Shown piece by piece: positions 52,442 to 61,970 of a DNA stretch of 64,000 nt; position 1 is the stretch's first letter, and every line of letters begins with the position of its first letter. Source of the DNA: Pseudomonadota bacterium (GTDB taxonomy: Bacteria; Pseudomonadota; Gammaproteobacteria; Burkholderiales; Burkholderiaceae_B); the NCBI GenBank assembly GCA_023423975.1, contig JAFAEO010000026.1, positions 62,001 to 126,000 on the forward strand. Reading direction: 5' to 3'. The notes beneath the pieces are model-generated. The model ran no database searches, was not told where the DNA came from, and saw nothing but the letters and a program-made list of their open reading frames with translations. A program made the translations under genes and the position numbers.

Positions 52442-53662
52442 CTATTTCAACGCCAGAACAGAGGGGAGTAACAATATTGTCGTGAAACCCGCCAGAGAAG
52501 AGGAAACCCAGCGACGCACACGGGATTTTCCTAGTGCATGGACCTGGCCACTGGCTTGAAGATCGGCTAATGCCCGCTGCACTGTACGCTGGCTGGCGCC
52601 CAATGCCTGCGCCAGGGCCGAGGTGGACCAGGGCGCACCATCGGCAAGCAGCGCCAGCAATGCCGCAGCATCGCTGTCAATGGGCGGAGCCAACACCACT
52701 GCGCTTCGATTGTCCCGCGGCACTAGCGCATATCCGTTGGAGGTCGCTTCTATCTGCGCCATCGGGCTAGCCAGCTTGCGCAGTCGTCCCATTTCTACGC
52801 GCAAGCGTGCACGATGGGATTCATCGGGCTGGTGAAGTCGAAAAACGGTTGCAATCAGCGACTGCCGCGACACATCACCGGGCCAGGCGCAGGCAAGCGC
52901 ACGGATCAGTTCAAACAGAATGGGCCGCCGGGCCAGCGATAGCCACGTGCCATCAACACTGATGCCGCGGCGACAGCCATCGACCACCAGCGCCGTCGAT
53001 GAAAACAGGTCGGCAACCTCTGCTAGCGTTAATGTCTTGTCGTCATGGGCAGTGCACAGGCGTGCAGCCGGGCGCAGCAGTGTTTTTTGCATTGCTGTCA
53101 CTTCGGCCTGAAGCGCAGGGATCGTGGCCTGGTCGGCCGCAGCCTGTGCCCGGCGCAACGCGGTTTGCGCGCGTTCCATATGTAATGAGCGCAGTGCAAG
53201 TTCGGCCTGAACCAGTTCGGCCACGGCTGCCAGAGAGGCCGGTACGCCGGTCGTATCAAGATCGCAGACCGTTGCCGATGCGTCCTGAAGGCGGCCGAGC
53301 AACAGAAAGCGCCGCGCCATGATAAGCCTGGCCTGCAGGGCATTGGCATGATCATTGCGGGCCTGCAGGGTGGCTAGTGCCGCGGCAAGCATGTGCAATG
53401 GGCTATCGAGCTGGCGCATGGCCAGGGCTACCTCCGCGCCAGCAACAATGCAGCGCGCTCTTTGCACCGGTTCGTGAGGACCGAATTTGCAGGCCGCCTG
53501 CTCAAGCAGCTCGCGAGCTCGGGCATAGTCGCCCAGGCGTGCCATGGCCACGCCACGCAAGGCGAGCGCGGGCGGATCATCGCGCAGCGCAACCAGCTTC
53601 AGGGCATTGAGCACATCGCCGGCAGCAAGCATACGGGCGCAAGCGGCAGTCAGAGAATCCAT
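52442..53662 (-). CDS. TPR plus double DNA-binding regulator, uncharacterised
   Basis: 406 residues. Residues about 1-190 form TPR-like alpha-helical repeats rich in Ala/Leu. About 205-315 resemble an OmpR/BTAD-type winged helix ('GISVDGTWLSLARRPILFEL' to 'RLRVEMGRLRKL'). About 330-390 hold a second HTH ('LAQALGASQRTVQRALADLQ'), and the last 20 residues are hydrophobic ('TTILLLPSVLALK'). The ATG at 53662 is chosen over a GTG 15 bases upstream. It begins the minus-strand cluster with the propeller 46 bases downstream. Confidence 0.8.
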   Translation of the reverse strand: MDSLTAACARMLAAGDVLNALKLVALRDDPPALALRGVAMARLGDYARARELLEQAACKFGPHEPVQRARCIVAGAEVALAMRQLDSPLHMLAAALATLQARNDHANALQARLIMARRFLLLGRLQDASATVCDLDTTGVPASLAAVAELVQAELALRSLHMERAQTALRRAQAAADQATIPALQAEVTAMQKTLLRPAARLCTAHDDKTLTLAEVADLFSSTALVVDGCRRGISVDGTWLSLARRPILFELIRALACAWPGDVSRQSLIATVFRLHQPDESHRARLRVEMGRLRKLASPMAQIEATSNGYALVPRDNRSAVVLAPPIDSDAAALLALLADGAPWSTSALAQALGASQRTVQRALADLQASGQVHALGKSRVRRWVSSSLAGFTTILLLPSVLALK

Positions 53663-53705
53663 GCCGATAGCATACACTTTTCAATTGAAATAGTAATAGT
53701 GGCCG

Positions 53706-53736
53706 AAAAAAAGACAGGCAGGTTGCCTGTCTTTTT
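53706..53736 (-). terminator. Strong bidirectional hairpin terminator
   Basis: GACAGGCA (53713-53720), GGT, TGCCTGTC (53724-53731), flanked by seven A and five T. Read leftward it ends the TRAP operon with a T7 tract. Confidence 0.9.
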
Positions 53737-53781
53737 AAGGGGAACGGCAGATCCGTATGTCGTTATCCCGATACTATTTCG

Positions 53782-55059
53782 CTATCCCAATAGCTGCGGT
53801 AGCCACAAGGAAATGGCGGGTATGTAAGTAATGAGAATCAGGAACCCTACTAACAGGATCAGCCATGGCGAAGCGGCCCGCATGACCTGCCCGATAGACA
53901 TTTTGGTGATTCCGGCGGTAACGAAAAGGTTCAGCCCGATAGGCGGCGTAACCATCCCGATTTCCAGATTGACGACCATGATGATGCCCAGATGAACCGG
54001 ATCAATCCCCAGTTGTGTGGCAATTGGAAACAGGATTGGTGCAAGAATCAGAATAATGCCCGTGGGCTCCATGAACATGCCGGCGACCAGCAGCAGGATA
54101 TTGACCACAATCAGAAACTGCCATGCTTGCATGTCCCAGGCGATGATTTGTTCTGCGATGATTTGCGGAATGCGCTCGGTGGTCAATACGTGGGCGAACA
54201 GCAAGGCGTTCACAATGATGAACATCAGCATGATCGTGACTTTGGCGGCATCGACCAGCACATTCGGAACTTGACGTAACCCAATGTCGCGATAAACAAA
54301 CACGGCCACCAGGAATGCGTAAACAGCAGAAACAGCCGCCGCTTCGGTTGGTGTAAAGACACCACCATATATCCCGCCAAGGATGATAAAGATAAGCGCC
54401 AGACCCCAGATGGAGTCACGGCCAGCTGCGAGCACTTCCTTGAGGCTGGCGCGCGGCTGCCTGGGGTAGTTTTTGATCCTGGCCACAATATAGATGGCGA
54501 TCATGAGCAGTAGGCCCAACGCAATGCCTGGAACCACACCTGCCATAAAAAGCGCACCCACCGAGGTCTCGGTTGCGGCCCCATAGACCACCATGACAAT
54601 TGAGGGCGGAATCAGAATGCCCAGCGTACCGGCGTTACATACGACGCCGGCAGCGAAAGGTTTGGGATAGCCAGAGCGCACCATGCCGGCAATTACTATG
54701 GAGCCCACTGCAACCACAGTGGCTGGGGATGAGCCGGAGACCGCAGCAAAAAGGCAGCAGGCCATGACAGACGCAATAGCCAGGCCGCCATGGAAATGGC
54801 CGACAGTAGCGATTGCAAAGCGGATCATGCGCTTGGCCACGCCGCCGGTTGTCATGAATGCGCCTGCCAATACAAAGAACGGGATGGCCATAAGCGTAAA
54901 GTGCTCAGACGTCTCGTACATTTTAAGCGACAGTGATGCCAGGGAATCTGTGCCGAAGAACAGGATGGTCAGCAACGAGGAAAGACCCAATGCGACCGCA
55001 ACTGGCGTGCCCATGAACATAAACACGAACAGCATGATGAATAGGGCGACGGTAGTCAT
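53782..55059 (-). CDS. dctM: TRAP transporter large (DctM-type) membrane subunit
   Basis: 425 residues and about twelve transmembrane segments, with 'FMFMGTPVAVALGLSSLLTI', 'AGTLGILIPPSIVMVVYGAA' and 'VVNLEIGMVTPPIGLNLFVT', all DctM hallmarks. It couples sodium entry to uptake of a substrate delivered by DctP. CAGGAGGT precedes the ATG, which overlaps the DctQ stop. Last gene of the operon, followed by a strong terminator. Confidence 0.95.
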   Translation of the reverse strand: MTTVALFIMLFVFMFMGTPVAVALGLSSLLTILFFGTDSLASLSLKMYETSEHFTLMAIPFFVLAGAFMTTGGVAKRMIRFAIATVGHFHGGLAIASVMACCLFAAVSGSSPATVVAVGSIVIAGMVRSGYPKPFAAGVVCNAGTLGILIPPSIVMVVYGAATETSVGALFMAGVVPGIALGLLLMIAIYIVARIKNYPRQPRASLKEVLAAGRDSIWGLALIFIILGGIYGGVFTPTEAAAVSAVYAFLVAVFVYRDIGLRQVPNVLVDAAKVTIMLMFIIVNALLFAHVLTTERIPQIIAEQIIAWDMQAWQFLIVVNILLLVAGMFMEPTGIILILAPILFPIATQLGIDPVHLGIIMVVNLEIGMVTPPIGLNLFVTAGITKMSIGQVMRAASPWLILLVGFLILITYIPAISLWLPQLLG

Positions 55060-55604
55060 TTGACCTCCTGGTTGATCACAGACGTGTCATCACTGGCATG
55101 TTTGAGCGCTTCCTCGGCTTCATCGCCCAGCAGCTGGGCGCGACGACCCCTTAGCATATCGAGCAGAATCTGGGCAAAACGTATGAATAAAAGTGCAAAG
55201 CCTACCGGCAAAACCAGTCGCGGAATCCACTGGGGAACGGGCATATCCTGGGCAAGAATGCCAATGGAGTACATTTTGTCCACGTAAATCCAGGCACCGT
55301 AGAACACGATAGCGGTATAGATCAGGCACAGTATGCAGGCCGCAATGCCGGTGACGCGGGCCGCCTTTTTGGGCAGGGCCTTGATCAGTGCATCCACTCC
55401 AATATGCGCCTTGACTCGCACGCCATAGGACAGGCCCAGGAATATCAGACCGCCAAAGATAAACATGGCCAGCTCAAGCGCCCAGGTGAAACTGTAATTG
55501 AAGACATAGCGCGCTATGACCTGAGCGAAGGTGATCAGCGTCATGGCGGCCAGCAGAAAGGCGATCAGTCCTTCCTCAAGCCGATGAAACCAGTTAGCGT
55601 TCAT
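55056..55604 (-). CDS. dctQ: TRAP transporter small (DctQ-type) membrane subunit
   Basis: 182 residues with four transmembrane helices: 'IAFLLAAMTLITFAQVIARY', 'WALELAMFIFGGLIFLGLSY', 'IPRLVLPVGFALLFIRFAQI'. DctQ forms the membrane complex with DctM. AAGGAG is eight bases ahead of ATG 55604. Its last codons overlap dctM. Confidence 0.93.
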   Translation of the reverse strand: MNANWFHRLEEGLIAFLLAAMTLITFAQVIARYVFNYSFTWALELAMFIFGGLIFLGLSYGVRVKAHIGVDALIKALPKKAARVTGIAACILCLIYTAIVFYGAWIYVDKMYSIGILAQDMPVPQWIPRLVLPVGFALLFIRFAQILLDMLRGRRAQLLGDEAEEALKHASDDTSVINQEVK

Positions 55605-55718
55605 GTGAGATACTCCTTTTTGAACCCGCAAAAAGCCTGTCGGTCAGACGATTATCCATACGACCACTGCCGCCCGAATGTCGGGCAGGCAAGCGGTCAG
55701 CGTAAACGTAAATTCAAT

Positions 55719-56837
<1,119 letters not shown>

Positions 56838-56844
56838 TTACGGG

Positions 56845-56873
56845 TTTGCCATCATGCGCTATGTGATGGCAAA
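56845..56873. promoter_or_regulatory. Inverted repeat between dctP and the Mo-hydroxylase operon
   Basis: TTTGCCATCA (56845-56854), nine bases, TGATGGCAAA (56864-56873): ten perfect pairs. It lies between two divergent starts (56723 and 56941) with no T-run, so it is a likely shared operator. No regulator gene is directly adjacent. Confidence 0.72.
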
Positions 56874-56940
56874 AACTGCGGGTTGCGACAATATTTCAAC
56901 TGGTTCACAAGTACGCTTCAATCACTGAAAAGGCAAATCC

Positions 56941-59733
56941 ATGAGTCAGCTTAATCGGTCAAGACGACTTTTCCTGAAGAAAACCGTGGTTGCAGGTATT
57001 ACCGTGTATCTGGCGCCGCTCAACAGCAACGCTTACAACGCGTTGTTCGAAGAAAAAATTCTGGCGGCCCCAGCATGGGATCCGAAAACAAAAAGAATCC
57101 GTCACCGCATCGACGCCCAGTCCAAGGCGTTGGGAAAAAAGGTCTTTGGCTACGATATTCGCGCCGTGGATATGCCGCATTGGCCGCAACAACAAGCACA
57201 TGCCTTCATTCTGCGCACTACCTTTGCCGACCGTATTTTCGAAGGGATTGACCTGTCCCGTCTCGGGGATGAGTTAAAGCCTGATCGCCTTGTGACCGCC
57301 GAGGACCTGGCCCGCGACGGCCTTGCGTTTCCTGAGTTTTACGGCGACGACATGTTGCTGCCGATTGGCAAGACGCCTGCCTATTTGGGACAGGCTGTGG
57401 CGGTGCTGATCTATCACGACTTTGCCCGATTCCGCTTTGCCAAAAACGCCATTCAATTTCATCCGGATGCGATTCGCTATGGCCAGCAGACCGGCCCGCT
57501 GGAACGCGACCCGTGGGGCACGTTCCGGTTTGTCCGTGTCGGCGGCCCTTCGCCCTATGATGAAGATGCTTTTTCCAGCTTGAAGGACATGCCGATTTTC
57601 CCGGCGGGTCTGCGCAAACGATTGCCGGTCTGGCCCGAAGGAAAAGAAGGCGGCAAGCTGGACGAAGAGGGGATGTATCACGCGCAGCAGATGGACAATG
57701 AAATAAAAAATCCATCGGACAAGATTGAAGTGTTGTCGGCAGATTATTTCTCGCAATCGATTGATACTGCTGCAATGGAGGCCGATAACACCAACGGCTG
57801 GTTTGATCAGGCCAGCCAGACCCTGCATATGGTTATTCCGACGCAGTCGCCGCCGGAGCTGGCCGAGGAAATCCCCAAGATGCTGGCCAAAATGAATACG
57901 CCGATCAGGCGATTGGTCCTGCATCCCTGTTATACCGTGGGATATGGTTCAAAGGATCACAGCAGCTTTCCTTTTGTCGGCACCATGGTGGCTATATACG
58001 GTGATGGTCATCCGGTGCGCCTGGCCAATGACCGGTACGAACAGTTTCAGACGTCGATCAAACGCCACGCATTCGATATTTCATATTCGATGACGGTAAA
58101 CAAGGAAACCGGAAAAATTGATGTTTTCCGCGGGTATATGACCGGCAACGGCGGAGGGAGGCGCAATTTCACGCCGTCTGTCGTGATGGTGGCGGCAACC
58201 GCGGCCCAGTCCATTTACTACATTCCCAAAAGCGACTTTGCTGCTGTGGGTGTGGCCACGCGCGCCATTGACGCCGGTTCTGCCCGGGGCTACGGTACAT
58301 TGCAGAGCATGGCCGCAACAGAAATGATGATGGATGAAATGGCGGCCAGGCTCAATCTGGATCCCATCGATTTTCGCAAGCGTAATGTGCTCAAGTCCGG
58401 CATGAAAAACACACAGGGCGCGATCCCGGCGGGCGCTGTCCGTGCCGATGAGATTCTGGACCTCGCGGCAAAGCATGAGATGTGGACGGCACGAAACAAA
58501 CGCAAGGCCGAATTTGAGACAAAGCATCCAGGCAAACGCTATGGCGTTGGCTTTGCCTGTGTGCAGAAAGACTTCGGCACGGGCGCCGAGACATCATTTG
58601 CGCGGGTCGAATTTTCTGCCGATGGCAAGTTGGTGCTCCACCACAGCGGTGCGGAAATGGGCACCGGCATGACCACCTCGCAGGCAGTCGTGTGTGCGCA
58701 ATGGATGGGCAAGCCAGCCGATGAATCGCACTTTTCGGCCACAGACTGGGACATGCTGCCCATGGTCGCAACGGCAGATCCTTATATGATGCCGCAAGAG
58801 GACCAGGACAGGCTGTCGGCCGATCCCTTCTGGACGCCTTCATACTGTTCACCGTCCAGCGCCAGCAATTCCGCGTTCTATTTCTCGCATACTACCCGGG
58901 AAGCGTCGCGACTGCTTTTCGAGCAGAGCCTGTGGCCGGCCGCAATGGCCATCTGGAAGGCTGGCATAGGTGGTGGCCAGGCCGCCCCGCTGGTTGTTCG
59001 CAGAGAGGATGCCCGTTGGGTTCCCGGCGGGCTCACCGCTGCGGGCATGCAAATCCTGCCGTTTGCTACCTTGGCAAAAAAGGCGCATGAGATGGGACTG
59101 GTTACCGGCGTGGTGGTGCACAGTTTCAACCGCTGGCAGTGGGCTGAAGCTGACTTTACGATCAATACAAGCCAACTGCGTCTGCCGGTTGACGGGCTGG
59201 CGCTACGCAAGGGCAGCGAGCCTGCTTACCAGGCGATTGCCCGCGACCGTGTCTACTATCCTCCGATGCAGCGCAACAATGCGGCAGTGACCTACTACAG
59301 TGCCGTTGGCACGCTGGTGGAGCTGTCTGTCGATACGGGGACGGGCAAGGTAGAAATTCTTAATCATCATTCTTTTATGGAATGCGGCAATCTGATCGTG
59401 CCCGAGTTGGTGTCCGGCCAATTGCAGGGCGGCCTCGCTATGGGTATTGGGCATGCGTTGCACGAATACCTGCCCTTGTATGAGGACGGACCGGGCGACG
59501 GTACCTGGAATTTCAATCGCTATCAGGTGCCACGGGCGAGCGATGTCGCCGTGTGGCAGCAAACAGGGGATATTCTTCCCCCCTTGTCCGAGACTGATCC
59601 GCCCAAGGGCATGGCCGAAGTCGTAATGATTCCCGTGGTTGCTGCGGTAGTCAATGCGATTGCGCATGCCAGCGGACATTATTTTCGCCATCTGCCGGTA
59701 CGCGCTGACAACATTAAAGGGGTCTTCCAATGA
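56941..59733 (+). CDS. Periplasmic molybdopterin hydroxylase, large subunit
   Basis: 930 residues with a twin-arginine-type start ('SRRLFLKKT') and the xanthine-oxidase-family layout of aldehyde-dehydrogenase/IorB-like subunits: 'GLDLSRLG'-like entry replaced here by 'EGIDLSRLGDELKPDRL', 'GQAVAVLIYHDFARFRFAKN', 'SARGYGTLQSMAATEMMMDE', 'LDPIDFRKRN', and a late 'PPKGMAEVVMIPVVAAVVNA' whose Glu may be catalytic. It hydroxylates an aldehyde or N-heterocycle using water. AAAGG precedes the ATG. Electrons pass to the [2Fe-2S] and cytochrome subunits encoded next. Confidence 0.9.
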   Translation: MSQLNRSRRLFLKKTVVAGITVYLAPLNSNAYNALFEEKILAAPAWDPKTKRIRHRIDAQSKALGKKVFGYDIRAVDMPHWPQQQAHAFILRTTFADRIFEGIDLSRLGDELKPDRLVTAEDLARDGLAFPEFYGDDMLLPIGKTPAYLGQAVAVLIYHDFARFRFAKNAIQFHPDAIRYGQQTGPLERDPWGTFRFVRVGGPSPYDEDAFSSLKDMPIFPAGLRKRLPVWPEGKEGGKLDEEGMYHAQQMDNEIKNPSDKIEVLSADYFSQSIDTAAMEADNTNGWFDQASQTLHMVIPTQSPPELAEEIPKMLAKMNTPIRRLVLHPCYTVGYGSKDHSSFPFVGTMVAIYGDGHPVRLANDRYEQFQTSIKRHAFDISYSMTVNKETGKIDVFRGYMTGNGGGRRNFTPSVVMVAATAAQSIYYIPKSDFAAVGVATRAIDAGSARGYGTLQSMAATEMMMDEMAARLNLDPIDFRKRNVLKSGMKNTQGAIPAGAVRADEILDLAAKHEMWTARNKRKAEFETKHPGKRYGVGFACVQKDFGTGAETSFARVEFSADGKLVLHHSGAEMGTGMTTSQAVVCAQWMGKPADESHFSATDWDMLPMVATADPYMMPQEDQDRLSADPFWTPSYCSPSSASNSAFYFSHTTREASRLLFEQSLWPAAMAIWKAGIGGGQAAPLVVRREDARWVPGGLTAAGMQILPFATLAKKAHEMGLVTGVVVHSFNRWQWAEADFTINTSQLRLPVDGLALRKGSEPAYQAIARDRVYYPPMQRNNAAVTYYSAVGTLVELSVDTGTGKVEILNHHSFMECGNLIVPELVSGQLQGGLAMGIGHALHEYLPLYEDGPGDGTWNFNRYQVPRASDVAVWQQTGDILPPLSETDPPKGMAEVVMIPVVAAVVNAIAHASGHYFRHLPVRADNIKGVFQ

Positions 59734-60284
59734 AAATCACCACCCGACCAATTACGGTGACCATCAACGGCAAGAAACAGGGGCCGCTTGATATTGCCGA
59801 AGGCATGATGATGATTGACTTCCTGCATGAGTACGTCAACTTGACCGGCTCACGCCTTGGCTGTGGTCAGGGTGTTTGTCACGCCTGTGTCGTTATTGAA
59901 GATCAGCCTGACGGCAGCAGCCAGGAGACGCGAACCTGTATCACCGGAGCCCATTATTTCGATGGCAAGGCGATCCGTACCGTGGAAGGGCATGCTGTAC
60001 TCAATGACAAGGGCGAAGAAGTTCCGTCGCCTGTGCAGCAGGCCTTCATGGATCACTACAGCTTCCAGTGTGGCTACTGCACGCCCGGGTTTGTGAACGC
60101 CGCGACGGTATTCATTGAAGGGCTCAAGCGCAATCCCATTGCCAGGGATGAGCTGGAAAACGCGATCCTTAAGGCGATGAATAATCACATTTGTCGTTGC
60201 ACGGGCTATGTGCGCTACTATGAAGCAGTGCGTGACCTGGTCCTTAAGACGCCAGGCCTGATCAGGGAGACAAAAAATGGCTAA
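59730..60284 (+). CDS. [2Fe-2S] subunit of the molybdenum hydroxylase
   Basis: 184 residues. First cluster 'GSRLGCGQGVCHACVV' with a later Cys in 'TRTCITG'; second cluster 'QCGYCTPGFVNA' and 'NHICRCTGYVRYYEAV'. Both are complete. No signal peptide, so it is probably carried out with the Tat-exported large subunit. ATGA overlap with the large subunit gene; overlaps the cytochrome start by eight bases. Confidence 0.94.
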   Translation: MKITTRPITVTINGKKQGPLDIAEGMMMIDFLHEYVNLTGSRLGCGQGVCHACVVIEDQPDGSSQETRTCITGAHYFDGKAIRTVEGHAVLNDKGEEVPSPVQQAFMDHYSFQCGYCTPGFVNAATVFIEGLKRNPIARDELENAILKAMNNHICRCTGYVRYYEAVRDLVLKTPGLIRETKNG

Positions 60285-61527
60285 AAGACGTTTTCTTCCG
60301 GCCGTGTTTCTTATAGTGGTTGTGTTGCTGATTATTGTTGCCATCTTGTGGTGGCGTGAAAATCGCAGTAATGATAATCCCGTGCAGAAGGTGTCGGCCA
60401 CGGACGAACAGATAGCGCGCGGACGCTATGCTGCCAGGGCGGCAGACTGCGCCGCCTGTCACACCGTGGAAGGCGGTGGTCTGTTTGCCGGCGGCTTTCC
60501 AATGGAAACCCCCTTTGGAACGGTGCATGGCAGCAACATTACGCCCTCGGCCGATTACGGTATTGGTCGCTGGACACGGGAAGACTTTTATCGCGCAGTC
60601 AGAGAAGGCATCACGCCTGGCGGGCGGCACCTGTACCCGGCGATGCCGTACAACTCTTATTACCTGATGAGCGATCAGGACCTGGACGATATCTATGCCT
60701 ATCTGATGACCAGACCAGCTATTGATGTGCCAACGCCCCAGAACGATCTGCCATTTCCATTCAATCAGCGCTTTCTGATGATCGGCTGGAATCTGCTGTT
60801 TCAGAACAAGGATCCGTTGCCGGCAGTCTCTTCAGGCGACTCCGAATTATGGGTGCGGGGGCGGTATTTGACAGATGTGATGGGGCATTGCGCCGAATGC
60901 CATACGCCACGCGGCATGTTTGGCCAGATGGATCTGGCCCAATCACTCAAGGGCGGCACCCTTGGGCGCTTCAAGGCTGCGGATATCACGCCGGGTGGAT
61001 TGGCTGAGCGCGGCTGGACACCCGGCGACCTGGGCCAATTCCTGGCAACCGGCACCGCCCCGCAAGGCTCTGCCTTCAGCGAAATGCATATGGTGGTCGC
61101 CCTTAGCACGCAGTACCTGACAAAAGAGGATATGAAGGCCATGACCACGTATCTGATGGGTGATAAACCACCGCCACCCAAAGTGGCGCAATTGACGCCA
61201 GGCGGCGATAAGGGCAGGGCGCAGTATCTGAATCTTTGCGCGGGCTGTCACGGCGTGTCAGGCGAGGGCAAACCGAATGTTGCACCGGCGATGACAGGCA
61301 ATGCAACGGTCCGTCAGGGCGACGCCACCAATCTAATCGCCTCTATTCTTGATGGTCTGCCAGAGCAGGCGTTCCCCGGCAACGGCAACATGCAAAGCAT
61401 GCCGGGGTTTGCCCGCAAGCTGAACGATCAGCAAATGGCCGACCTGGTCAATTACACGCGTACTACCTGGGGAGGCTTGCCGGGGGATATCACCGCCGCG
61501 CAGATTGACGCTTTGCGCGAACATTAG
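60277..61527 (+). CDS. Membrane-anchored triple-haem cytochrome c subunit
   Basis: 416 residues. One N-terminal transmembrane helix ('FLPAVFLIVVVLLIIVAILW') anchors a periplasmic part with three CxxCH sites: 'DCAACHTV' (about residue 58), 'HCAECHTP' (about 208) and 'LCAGCHGV' (about 325). It takes electrons from the hydroxylase to the respiratory chain, as in acetic-acid-bacterium aldehyde and alcohol dehydrogenases. GGGAGA precedes the ATG. Confidence 0.94.
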   Translation: MAKRRFLPAVFLIVVVLLIIVAILWWRENRSNDNPVQKVSATDEQIARGRYAARAADCAACHTVEGGGLFAGGFPMETPFGTVHGSNITPSADYGIGRWTREDFYRAVREGITPGGRHLYPAMPYNSYYLMSDQDLDDIYAYLMTRPAIDVPTPQNDLPFPFNQRFLMIGWNLLFQNKDPLPAVSSGDSELWVRGRYLTDVMGHCAECHTPRGMFGQMDLAQSLKGGTLGRFKAADITPGGLAERGWTPGDLGQFLATGTAPQGSAFSEMHMVVALSTQYLTKEDMKAMTTYLMGDKPPPPKVAQLTPGGDKGRAQYLNLCAGCHGVSGEGKPNVAPAMTGNATVRQGDATNLIASILDGLPEQAFPGNGNMQSMPGFARKLNDQQMADLVNYTRTTWGGLPGDITAAQIDALREH

Positions 61528-61856
61528 CCCCGGGGGCAGGCGAGCAAGAGTAAAGCCTGCAAGCGTTCTGCCTGCATTGTTTGTTATGACGGAGCTGGCG
61601 ATTTAGCGCCGGTAAATTACATATGGCATATATTGCCAGCCGCTGAATTACGAATAAGCGTGTCAATGGGCCGTTTTGTTCGTGTCAGGGCTGGCATTTT
61701 TTCACATCATGTGCAAACGCGCCAGTGTCGCTGTGATCTGCTGCTTTGTGTGGGTCGTAAGCGCCACTGGCCACTCATCCCCTGTCTTTCCCATCTTTGC
61801 CCGCCAATGCTCCTATTGAGTGCTTTGATACGTCGATATCGAATCTTTTTAATGGA

Positions 61857-61880
61857 AACAAAAATGTATACATTTTTGTT
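61857..61880. promoter_or_regulatory. 24-bp perfect palindrome, probable GntR-type operator
   Basis: Left arm AACAAAAATGTA (61857-61868) and its exact complement TACATTTTTGTT (61869-61880). The core ATGTATACAT is typical of FCD/GntR-family operators. It overlaps the -35 box of the promoter at 61879-61908. No GntR gene is inside the window. Confidence 0.85.
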
Positions 61881-61908
61881 GACGATATTGCAAAAGCCTA
61901 TCTATAAT
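61879..61908 (+). promoter_or_regulatory. Promoter of the CoA-transferase/carboxylase operon
   Basis: TTGACG (61879-61884), 18 bases, TATAAT (61903-61908), 63 bases before the ATG. The palindrome at 61857-61880 overlaps its -35, so a bound repressor would block it. Confidence 0.72.
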
Positions 61909-61970
61909 CAAATCAAACAGGCGGTCGATAGCCGGCAAGCGCCATATTTCATTCGACAGAAAGGAGAGAC

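Noticed and set aside
57274..57924. Open frame opposite the molybdenum-hydroxylase gene
   Set aside because: Shadow of a gene with strong family motifs on the other strand.
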